From: Membranihabitans marinus
GTDB taxonomy: Bacteria; Bacteroidota; Bacteroidia; Chitinophagales; Saprospiraceae
DNA length: 64,000 nucleotides
Direction of reading: 5' to 3'
NCBI RefSeq assembly: GCF_019802045.1
Contig: NZ_JAHVHU010000016.1
Coordinates: forward strand, 1 to 64,000
Positions 9,705 through 16,931 of this stretch are shown in pieces. The notes below the pieces were generated by a model, which searched no databases, had not been told where the DNA came from, and saw only the letters and a list, made by a program, of their open reading frames with translations. Each line of letters opens with the position of its first letter. Position 1 is the first letter of the stretch. Position numbers and translations under genes: made by a program.

Positions 9705-9976
9705 TTAAATCCCCGAATAAATTATTAATCCATATATAATATCTGAGAACATTTCAAAGACACAAATTTATTAATCCAAAAATATTTGGTTATGTTTGAA
9801 AAAGCCATGCACGGGGTGTTCTGACGATTCAGGACTGAGATCATACCCGAGACTTGATTTGGATAATGCCAACGTAAGGATGCAGTCACTGGAAATAGTT
9901 CTTCTTTTTACCTCTACCATCTGCTGATCCAAAACCGTTCCTATCCAATCGAGCGGCATTTAATCACTTTAAATGA
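9705..9976. other. Spacer without recognised gene
   Basis: Nothing convincing is encoded here. A 62-codon frame on the minus strand (9771-9959) has no recognisable family. The region must contain the promoter of the four-gene operon beginning at 9977, but I cannot point to a clear Bacteroidota promoter. Confidence 0.4.
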
Positions 9977-10705
9977 ATGGAAGCGATGGAGATAAAAAAG
10001 CGGGAACAGCAACTCGTTCCTGAGAAAACGGAAACCTGGCAGGGGAGGTCGGAGTGGTTTTTTAACCGAAAGTACACCGACACCTATGAAGAATATTACG
10101 AGGGGCCGTACAAACGGGCCGAAATCTGGCAGAAAAAAATATTGGAGCAGCTGATTTCCAAAGACAAGCGAGTAAGTACTCTGCTTGAGTTTGGTTGCGG
10201 GACCACCCGGTTTACCCGATGGTGGAAAGATATCGGCATGGAAGCCACAGGGGGCGATATTTCCCCTTTTATGTTGTCTCAGGCCCTCCACCGTTTTGAC
10301 GGAGATCTGGTCATGGCTGATTCGCATTACCTTCCTTTTAAAGATAATACCTTCGATGCATTGGCTTTTATTACCACCTTTGAATACTACAAGGACCCGG
10401 TAAAAGTAATCCAGGAAGCCGCCCGGGTTGGTCGGCACGGAATCATCATGGGTATGATGAACCGAAACACTCCAAAGTTGATTCGACGAAGGACGCAACA
10501 ACTTTTTGGCCGGAATGAATTTTATGTGACGGCTACTTTTTATACTCCCCAGACCTTGATAAAGATCATAGATGAAGCCCTGGATGGTCGGGATTACACC
10601 ATTGAATGGAAAGCAACCGGATTGCCCAAGTGGTTTCCAGTACAGAAATGGAACCTTCCCATTGGTGACTTCTTTGGTCTTTACATTCAGTTTAATGACG
10701 TATGA
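9977..10705 (+). CDS. Class I SAM-dependent methyltransferase
   Basis: A 242-residue soluble methyltransferase. The SAM-binding motif I is LLEFGCGTTRF at residues 69-79, an acidic residue that would contact the ribose is Asp94 (GGDIS), and the post-motif stretch with a DALAFITTFEYYKDP-like segment is typical of UbiE/Methyltransf_11 proteins. It is the first gene of a tight operon: its TGA overlaps the ATG of the PurM/HypE-like gene by four bases, and the operon ends with a Trm112-like protein, a class of small zinc protein that binds and activates methyltransferases. The substrate cannot be read from the sequence. A second in-frame ATG (residue 4) could also be the start. Confidence 0.88.
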   Translation: MEAMEIKKREQQLVPEKTETWQGRSEWFFNRKYTDTYEEYYEGPYKRAEIWQKKILEQLISKDKRVSTLLEFGCGTTRFTRWWKDIGMEATGGDISPFMLSQALHRFDGDLVMADSHYLPFKDNTFDALAFITTFEYYKDPVKVIQEAARVGRHGIIMGMMNRNTPKLIRRRTQQLFGRNEFYVTATFYTPQTLIKIIDEALDGRDYTIEWKATGLPKWFPVQKWNLPIGDFFGLYIQFNDV

Positions 10706-11757
10706 TGGAAGAACAGACCGGGAAAATAGCGCCCTCGTTTTTTGACCATTACTTACACGGAAAACTGGGTGCAAGCCGAGCCGAAATCAGGGTAGGCCCT
10801 CAATTTGGCGTGGATGTATCGGTGATCAATTTACCGAATGGTCAGTCGATGGCTATGGCCAGTGATCCACTTTCGCTGATCCCCACGCTGGGATTGAGAG
10901 AGTCGGCCTGGCTGTCGGTTCATTTGACCGCCAATGATATAGCCACTACAAGCCATGCTCCGAGTTACGGGCAGTTTGTACTGAACTTGCCAGCCGGGTT
11001 TTCGCAAACGGATTTTGAGACCTACTGGGATTACATTCATCAGTTTTGTCTGGAAGCTGGAATTGCAGTGACCGGTGGTCATACTGGCTTTATCGAAGGC
11101 CAAAACTCCACCATTGCCGGAGGAGCAACCTTTGTCGCAATCGCTCCACAAGGTGAACTATTGACTTCCAACGGTGCGGAAAACGGAAATGCGATCCTGG
11201 TGACCAAAGGCTGTGCAATTTCTTCCACGGCGATACTGGCTAAAAGTTTTCCGGAAACGGTCAAGAATAAAGCTGGCCTGGAACACTTTCATACTGCGTG
11301 TGAGTCATTTTACGATACCTCGGTGCTGGAGGATGCTTTGGTTGCCGCAGATGGTCCCAACCACAATGGGGTGACTGCCATGCACGACGTCACAGAAGGT
11401 GGGGTGGTGGGTGCTATTTATGAGATGGCGGTCGCTTCCGGTCATGGAGCTATGATCTATAGTGACGAACTACCTGTTACTGAAACCCAGCAGCAGGTGT
11501 GTCGGGTATTTGATCTCGATCCGATTTATTGCATCGGTGCAGGAGCATTGGTTATCACCTGCAAGAAAGCGGCGTCTGATAAGATCAAATTCAAACTAGG
11601 ATCCAAGGGGATTCTATGTGCTGAGGTGGGGCAGATTACCGGAAAGGATGAGGGGATTGTCATCTCGCAAGAGGATAAATTCTTCCAATTGAACTACCAG
11701 GAAAAAGACCCCTACTGGGCGGCCTTTTTTAAAGCTTTAAAATCAGGATGGAAATGA
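10702..11757 (+). CDS. PurM/HypE-like ATP-dependent synthase (AIR synthase-related)
   Basis: A 351-residue member of the superfamily that includes PurM, HypE, SelD and ThiL, enzymes that use ATP to activate an oxygen of a substrate for replacement or dehydration. Family signatures are the SDPL element (residues 54-57), the conserved Asn-Asp of the ATP site (N78-D79), GGHT at 125-128 and HDVTEGG at 228-234. The overall pattern is closest to HypE, but no hydrogenase gene is in the window and the C-terminal Cys used by true HypE is absent (the protein ends in Gly-Trp-Lys). It overlaps the upstream gene by four bases and the downstream ThiE-like gene by about ten. The reaction is unknown. Given the neighbours, activation of a phosphorylated or carbonyl intermediate of a small molecule is a reasonable guess. 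Confidence 0.85.
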   Translation: MMEEQTGKIAPSFFDHYLHGKLGASRAEIRVGPQFGVDVSVINLPNGQSMAMASDPLSLIPTLGLRESAWLSVHLTANDIATTSHAPSYGQFVLNLPAGFSQTDFETYWDYIHQFCLEAGIAVTGGHTGFIEGQNSTIAGGATFVAIAPQGELLTSNGAENGNAILVTKGCAISSTAILAKSFPETVKNKAGLEHFHTACESFYDTSVLEDALVAADGPNHNGVTAMHDVTEGGVVGAIYEMAVASGHGAMIYSDELPVTETQQQVCRVFDLDPIYCIGAGALVITCKKAASDKIKFKLGSKGILCAEVGQITGKDEGIVISQEDKFFQLNYQEKDPYWAAFFKALKSGWK

Positions 11758-12389
11758 AAAATAGATCAGAAAAGATCAGGCCGGGCATCTATCTGGTCGT
11801 CGATCCCTCGATGGATGAACAGAACCTATTAGAAAAGCTTAAGCTTAGCCTGGATAAAGGAATTTCAATGGTTCAGATTTGGGATCACTTCAAAGACGGG
11901 GAACAAGTCGAGTCTCTTATCGATGAAATTTGTTCGATGTGCAAGCCATACCACACCCCGGTTTTTATTAACAATCGCTGGGAATATTTGAAGACTACCT
12001 CTTTGGATGGAGTCCATTTTGATGTGATTCCGGAGAACATCGATGAAATCAGAAAGGATACGGCCCCCCATGCGTTGTTTGGGTTGACCTGCGAGAATGC
12101 ATTAGATGATGTTCGTTGGGCGGCTGCACACGATATGGATTACATTTCATTTTGTTCTATGTTTCCCTCTACAAGCGTGAGCCGTTGTGAAATCGTTCGT
12201 CCCGGGACCGTCGTGGAAGCTTCCAAAATTTTTGATAAACCGATCTTTTTGGCCGGAGGTATAAATCCAACCAATCTCCGGGAATTAGATCAATTAAAAT
12301 ATGATGGCATTGCCGTGATTTCAGGGATTATGAATTCGGAGGAACCCGGCCTCGCCATCGATGCCTTTCATAAAATCTTAAATTCGTAA
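11748..12389 (+). CDS. ThiE/TenI-like TIM-barrel protein
   Basis: A 213-residue protein of the thiamine phosphate synthase fold. Matching features are the FINNR strand (73-77), GVHFD at 88-92, GLTCEN at 112-117 in place of the usual GxS-H, FPSTS at 139-143 resembling the FPTxTK phosphate loop, LAGGI at 168-172 and IAVISGI near the end. Several active-site positions differ from canonical ThiE: QIWDH where QLRxK is usual, and Cys instead of Ser in the GxS loop. It may therefore act on a different substrate or be TenI-like. The start is at 11748, or the ATG at 11754. No other thiamine gene is nearby, which also argues against a plain ThiE role. Confidence 0.82.
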   Translation: MEMKNRSEKIRPGIYLVVDPSMDEQNLLEKLKLSLDKGISMVQIWDHFKDGEQVESLIDEICSMCKPYHTPVFINNRWEYLKTTSLDGVHFDVIPENIDEIRKDTAPHALFGLTCENALDDVRWAAAHDMDYISFCSMFPSTSVSRCEIVRPGTVVEASKIFDKPIFLAGGINPTNLRELDQLKYDGIAVISGIMNSEEPGLAIDAFHKILNS

Positions 12390-12391
12390 AC

Positions 12392-12658
12392 ATGCGATTA
12401 GAAACAATAAAAAAACTGTGCTGTCCTTTTGATAAGTCAGATCTGACGCTTAGAGTGATCACAAGGGACGATCAAGACCATATTCTGGAGGGTATATTAT
12501 CCTGTGCTGAATGCAACCGATTGTATCCCATTGTATCCGGAATTCCGATTATGAATCCGGATGAATACCGAAGTTTTGAACTCGAACAACCGATGTTGGA
12601 TAAATGGGAACATATTCTCCAGCACAAGGAGGAGGAAAAACATAGGCTGGCTAAATAG
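12392..12658 (+). CDS. Trm112-like small zinc protein
   Basis: An 88-residue protein of the Trm112p/YcaR family. It has the N-terminal CCPFDKSDL segment (Cys10-Cys11), the second metal pair C38-A-E-C41, and the characteristic YPIVSGIPIM strand after it. One Cys of the first CxxC knuckle is replaced by Asp14, a variant seen in some family members. Trm112 proteins are known as partners that stabilise SAM-dependent methyltransferases, and this operon begins with one, so a physical pair is likely. The gene follows the ThiE-like gene after two bases. The C-terminal tail is charged and helical. Confidence 0.85.
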   Translation: MRLETIKKLCCPFDKSDLTLRVITRDDQDHILEGILSCAECNRLYPIVSGIPIMNPDEYRSFELEQPMLDKWEHILQHKEEEKHRLAK

Positions 12659-12717
12659 CCATTGCCCTGATTCATTTCCCAATGCCATGCAGAGCTAGTT
12701 GACTTTACCTTGCAGAG

Positions 12718-13290
12718 TCATTTTTTTATACGGTCATACCATTCCGATATCGACACGCTATCGATATACACTTCCTCCAGTACGGCTTCGCCCGACTTGA
12801 TCCGCACCAGGGCATAATTAATGGTTGAAGAATCTTTGAGGTTCCCGAGCAAAACTTGTTCCAGGGTGTCGGGGATATTGTCGTTGATGTAGTACCGGTC
12901 AAAAGGATAATCAATGTATACCTGGAGTGAGTCTTTGCCAAATGCATGACGCACGGTGGCTTTGACGAAATCATCATCACCGTTTGGCAGACTTGATGTC
13001 AATCCACTCACCCGGACAAAATCCTGAGCGTTTTTTTTGAGGAGTACGTAAACAACGTCCCCGCTTTTCCAGGTGTAGTTCGAGTCTGCTTTATAGTGAT
13101 CCACTGTAAACCGGAGTTGCAGATATTTACCACGAAAAGGGTCTTCCACATCCAAAGGACTCATTTGGAATTTATACTGACGACCCTCAACGGCTATACT
13201 GTGTTTTTGGTTGATCATTCGGGTCGGAACAAACCATTGGACACCGACCATCAAGACAAAAAGCAAGAAAAGGATGGTTCTATTTTTCAT
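12718..13290 (-). CDS. GDYXXLXY-type exported protein
   Basis: A 190-residue protein starting at Met-Lys-Asn-Arg (ATG at 13290). The longer open frame to 13326 would run further into the upstream gene. One N-terminal hydrophobic segment (about residues 5-21) is a signal anchor. The family motif appears as FRGKYLQLRF near residue 50, a variant of GDYxxLxY, with the usual preceding Asp-Pro. It overlaps the C-terminus of the DUF2157 gene by about 11 bases, the standard pairing for these two families. The function is unknown, probably a periplasm-facing partner of the membrane protein. It converges with the plus-strand operon, 59 bases away. Confidence 0.82.
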   Translation of the reverse strand: MKNRTILFLLFVLMVGVQWFVPTRMINQKHSIAVEGRQYKFQMSPLDVEDPFRGKYLQLRFTVDHYKADSNYTWKSGDVVYVLLKKNAQDFVRVSGLTSSLPNGDDDFVKATVRHAFGKDSLQVYIDYPFDRYYINDNIPDTLEQVLLGNLKDSSTINYALVRIKSGEAVLEEVYIDSVSISEWYDRIKK

Positions 13291-14566
13291 ATTCCAGTTT
13301 TTTACGATACATCCGGTAATTGGCAAAGAAAAAACCGCCTCCTACAGCAATGAAGGTCAGCCCACGGAGCAAAAAACTGATATTGGAATCAAAAAAGCGA
13401 CTAAAAATAAGCACGGTGAAAATGAGTAATCCAAAATTCAACTCCGCAAAGTCAGCATTTTTGTTCCCCTTGCGAATCGTCCATACACCGACCAACAAAA
13501 TGATCAGGTTGACTAGTATAAACGCATACATCGAGTATAGTCCTGTAAAAAAACAAAGCAAAAACAGCAAATAGACGTAGGCAAATGGCTCATTGAGTAT
13601 AGCTTTATGCTTTCGTCCCAGAACCATCAATAGAATTGAGGCTGCAATGGTCAATACCGCAGCTATCCAAAATTCAGGGGCCTGGAATACATGATCTGTC
13701 GCCTGAATCTTTTCCGGCAAATTTTTCCAATACCACTTAAAACTTAACGTGATCAGCAGAATGGCTGAACCGGTCTGACCGATCATTTGGTATCCATTCT
13801 GCAATTTGGTGCAATTCTGAAACACCGAACTTTGACCCGTGATGAAGAAAAGTGCAAACAGACTGAAGTACGCGATGTACATCCACATGCCTTGATCTTG
13901 TGTAAACCCACCCAGAATGATGGTGATCGAAAGGGGGACGACCCAATGGTGCAGAATGGTGGTGAAATCATTGTTCCGACTTCGTATCAGATACCCGTAA
14001 TAGGGGAGGATAAGTAATAGGAGCAGCCCATATAAATAAGGACTGGCTTCTGCTGTGGCGAAGTAGCTGATGTAGCCTGCATACCAGGTAATGCCGGCAA
14101 TGTACAGTAAAGAAGTTACACTGGAATTTAGGATATAGGCGACAGGAAAAATCAGAAGCATCCAGGTCAGGGACAATGATGAAGCCGGACCCGGAAAGTG
14201 GTAAATCTGACTGATGAGAAGCAGACAGGCACCCATCGACATAAATATCCCTACGCCGCTTCCTTCCTGCCATTCGGAATCGCCCCGACGACGCCACAGC
14301 GTATATAGACCGGCCAGATGGGCGATAAGTAACGGTAAAAAAGCAATCATCGTTTTGGTGCGAATGGTGAGGTCAACCCAGTTGTAAGCCATGATCAGGA
14401 TGACGCCCATACTACTCAGCAAAGCACCCAATATGCCGAAAATAACAATCAGCCGACGATTGGCCGTGCCCGGATTTTCTTTGTAATACCTGCGAATTCG
14501 CGCGGCCGTTTCCTCTGAGATCACCTCGGACTGAAGCAGTTCATCCAATTCTTTTTTCAGGCTCAT
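13280..14566 (-). CDS. DUF2157 multi-pass membrane protein
   Basis: A 428-residue inner-membrane protein. The soluble N-terminus (LKKELDELLQSEVISEETAARI) is the recognisable DUF2157 head, followed by about twelve hydrophobic helices separated by short loops. It starts at the ATG at 14566 and is coupled by overlap to the GDYXXLXY gene. Family function is unknown. The two-gene pair is widespread in Bacteroidota and Proteobacteria, and it is not related in any obvious way to the DUF1501 gene upstream, 142 bases away. Confidence 0.88.
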   Translation of the reverse strand: MSLKKELDELLQSEVISEETAARIRRYYKENPGTANRRLIVIFGILGALLSSMGVILIMAYNWVDLTIRTKTMIAFLPLLIAHLAGLYTLWRRRGDSEWQEGSGVGIFMSMGACLLLISQIYHFPGPASSLSLTWMLLIFPVAYILNSSVTSLLYIAGITWYAGYISYFATAEASPYLYGLLLLLILPYYGYLIRSRNNDFTTILHHWVVPLSITIILGGFTQDQGMWMYIAYFSLFALFFITGQSSVFQNCTKLQNGYQMIGQTGSAILLITLSFKWYWKNLPEKIQATDHVFQAPEFWIAAVLTIAASILLMVLGRKHKAILNEPFAYVYLLFLLCFFTGLYSMYAFILVNLIILLVGVWTIRKGNKNADFAELNFGLLIFTVLIFSRFFDSNISFLLRGLTFIAVGGGFFFANYRMYRKKLEYEK

Positions 14567-14708
14567 TGTATCGTTTTGATTGATATATCTCAGGTTTCGA
14601 CATGCACTTCATCTTATTCAATACCCTCTTCCAGATCAAGAAACGCAATCGCATGCTTATACGGTATGGTTAACGAAAATATATTTTTATTCTGCTTTAA
14701 TGAAAGAT

Positions 14709-16142
14709 TTATGCAAACAAGTCCTTTTCTGCTTTGCCTTCTTCTTCGGGTGTGGTATAAAATGGCCGTTGTTCGATCATGTAATGCGTATCGGGTGGAA
14801 TACCCAGCGCATGATAGATCGTTTGATGGATATCCCGGGCATATATCGGCTTTTCGATGGTCTTACAGGGGCGTTCGTCCGCGGTACGGCCATGTACATG
14901 ACCTTTTTTGATTCCGCCCCCAAACATTAAAATGGAGCAACCGTCCGTAAAATGACGGTGCATCCCATAGTGTTTCATTTCTTCGAGAATGTCGGGTTGG
15001 TTCACTTGTTCTTTGACTTTTTGGTCCGGGCGACCTTCCACCATCATATCCCGGCTGAATTCGCTGGCCAGTATGATGAGGGTTCGATCCAATCGGCCGC
15101 TTTTATCCAAGTCCTTGATTAATTGTGAAATCGGACCGTCAATCTGTTTTTTCATATCCTTCGCTCGGGTATGCCCATTTTCGTGCGTATCCCAACCCAT
15201 AAAAGGGACATATTCGGAAGTGACACTGACAAAGCGCGCGCCTTCTTCGACCAATCGTTTTGCCATGAGACAACCCAGACCAAATTTTCCGGTGTTATAA
15301 ATGTCATAGGATTCCCGGTGTTCTTTGTTGATATTAAAAGCAGCGGCTTCGGGCGATTTGAGCAGACGATAAGCCTGTTCCATCGATGCTTTCATGGATT
15401 CTTTTTGGTAATCACTCCCGTATTCGCCCATGGGACTTTCGCTGACGAGCTGATTGTATAATTCGTGCCGCTTTTCAAACCGTTTTTCGGACATGCCCAC
15501 GGGTGGACGCACACTATCCAGTCCTTTGGTGGGATCGGGAATCAGAAAAGGACCGTACTCGTCCCCTAAGAACCCGGCGGTGTGATACGCTTTGAGTTCC
15601 TCGCCTTCACCGACGTCAAATCGTTGGCCAATGTTGATAAACGCGGGAATAACTTCATTGACCGGCCCAAGCTCGTGGGAAATCCAGGAGCCGATGTGCG
15701 GTACATTAAAAGCTTGCGGGGGTTCGTAGCAGGTGTGAAAATGAAATTGGTGGCGCGTATGGAGGATGTGCCCCAGATCTGCAGCCACATAGGACCGGAT
15801 CAGCGCGCCGCGATCCATAATGCCGGCCATCGATTCCAATCCTTTCGAAAAGTGCACTCCATCCAGGGCGGTCGGAATGGACGGAAACGTGCTTAGTACA
15901 TCGTTGCCTTCCATCCCTTTTGTAAACGGGGTGTACCGCTTGGGGTCGAAGGTTTCGGTGTGAGCCATACCGCCGGCCATAAAGAGCCAGATCACAGAAT
16001 CTGCAGTAGCCGGTATGCGGGAACTTAATTCGGAACTACACGATGAGAGCAAACCTGGAATTGGCGCTCCAGCGGCCATCGTAGCGATGCTGGCTGCGGA
16101 TAATTGTTTGAGGAAGGACCGTCTGTTGTGTGAATTGGGCAT
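14709..16142 (-). CDS. DUF1501 (sulfatase-like) Tat-exported protein
   Basis: A 477-residue member of DUF1501, a family with an alkaline-phosphatase/sulfatase-like fold. The N-terminus carries a twin-arginine signal (RRSFLK, residues 7-12, then an Ala-rich hydrophobic stretch). WLFMAGGMAHTETFDPK near residue 50 is the family's opening motif, and WDTHENGH near 315 and EFSRD near 365 are later metal-site-like segments. In genomes that carry it, this family is normally encoded next to a DUF1549/DUF1553 cytochrome gene, and here that partner lies upstream (16932-19352) on the same strand, separated by a DUF1801 gene. The substrate is unknown. Co-occurrence suggests breakdown of sulfated or complex polysaccharides. 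Confidence 0.9.
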   Translation of the reverse strand: MPNSHNRRSFLKQLSAASIATMAAGAPIPGLLSSCSSELSSRIPATADSVIWLFMAGGMAHTETFDPKRYTPFTKGMEGNDVLSTFPSIPTALDGVHFSKGLESMAGIMDRGALIRSYVAADLGHILHTRHQFHFHTCYEPPQAFNVPHIGSWISHELGPVNEVIPAFINIGQRFDVGEGEELKAYHTAGFLGDEYGPFLIPDPTKGLDSVRPPVGMSEKRFEKRHELYNQLVSESPMGEYGSDYQKESMKASMEQAYRLLKSPEAAAFNINKEHRESYDIYNTGKFGLGCLMAKRLVEEGARFVSVTSEYVPFMGWDTHENGHTRAKDMKKQIDGPISQLIKDLDKSGRLDRTLIILASEFSRDMMVEGRPDQKVKEQVNQPDILEEMKHYGMHRHFTDGCSILMFGGGIKKGHVHGRTADERPCKTIEKPIYARDIHQTIYHALGIPPDTHYMIEQRPFYTTPEEEGKAEKDLFA

Positions 16143-16470
16143 AATGGACTAATATATGGAATTTTCTCTTTTTATTCTACAATGACAGATATTTCACAAC
16201 CATCGAGATACTGTCCTCCCATATGTACCAGGAATGTTAGACGCAAGGCAGCATATTCTCTGCTAATATTCTTATATCTGAAAATACGTAAGTGTGTTCT
16301 ATCTAAACACAATACCTTATATTATAGATTGAAAAGAAACAATGTCCATTTGTTAAGAATCTACGATAATCGACAAGACCCAAAAAGTCTCAAATTTTGA
16401 TTCCCTATATAGTTGTCTTGTATTTCTTTCCAATGAACTTTTCTATTTGCATTATAAAGAAAGCTCGCTG
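16143..16470. other. AT-rich spacer, nothing recognised
   Basis: The stretch between the DUF1801 stop and the DUF1501 start is AT-rich with no gene, repeat or terminator that I can support. A 72-codon plus-strand frame (16182-16400) looks random. It probably contains a promoter for the DUF1501 gene. Confidence 0.4.
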
Positions 16471-16899
16471 CTATCGACCCAAAAAAGGCTTATCCTTTAA
16501 GGCCTGATAATCCAGGGCCATACCAATACAATCCTTCAGCTCTTTTTCCGGCAATTCATCCTCCAGATTGAATACAATCGCTCTGTTTTTCTCGTATCTA
16601 AACAGATCTCCATAGACCATCCTGAAGGTCTCCACCAAGCTTGTCGTACAGATAAAATACATGGCGTATTGATCCGGATTTTTAGCTTTCCAGTCTATTC
16701 GTACAGGACTTCCTTTCGGAACTTTAAAACTGGGTTCGCCCCATTTCAGGCTGACTTCCAGTGGTCCGGCAATAGCCATTTCTGAGGCTGTTTCTATAAT
16801 CAGATTTTGTAGGTGTTCCATTTTATCCCGAATCCCATCGGGATAGGAATGTATTTTATGGTCGACCTGAAGATCTTGTATGATGGTGATGGATTTCAT
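16471..16899 (-). CDS. DUF1801 domain protein
   Basis: A 142-residue soluble protein matching the DUF1801 pattern: an N-terminal helix ending DGIRDKMEHLQNLI, then EVSLKWGEPSFKVPKGSPVRIDWK and DQYAMYFICT, and the late RAIVFNLEDELPEKELKDCIGMALDYQALK helix. The family adopts a small alpha/beta (YdhG-like) fold of unknown activity. It starts 32 bases after the stop of the cytochrome gene, so it may be co-transcribed, though no functional link with that gene is known. Confidence 0.85.
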   Translation of the reverse strand: MKSITIIQDLQVDHKIHSYPDGIRDKMEHLQNLIIETASEMAIAGPLEVSLKWGEPSFKVPKGSPVRIDWKAKNPDQYAMYFICTTSLVETFRMVYGDLFRYEKNRAIVFNLEDELPEKELKDCIGMALDYQALKDKPFLGR

Positions 16900-16931
16900 G
16901 GGTGCCTGGGGTTGGTTTCTGTTATAGTATT

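Noticed and set aside
9941-10774. 277-codon minus-strand frame
   Set aside because: Antisense to the methyltransferase gene with clear motifs; no recognisable protein on the minus strand.
10702-11757. hypE of hydrogenase maturation
   Set aside because: No C-terminal Cys and no hydrogenase genes in the window; only superfamily membership is supported.
11748-12389. Plain thiE of thiamine biosynthesis
   Set aside because: Active-site positions differ from canonical ThiE, and no other thiamine gene is nearby, so only a ThiE-like call is made.
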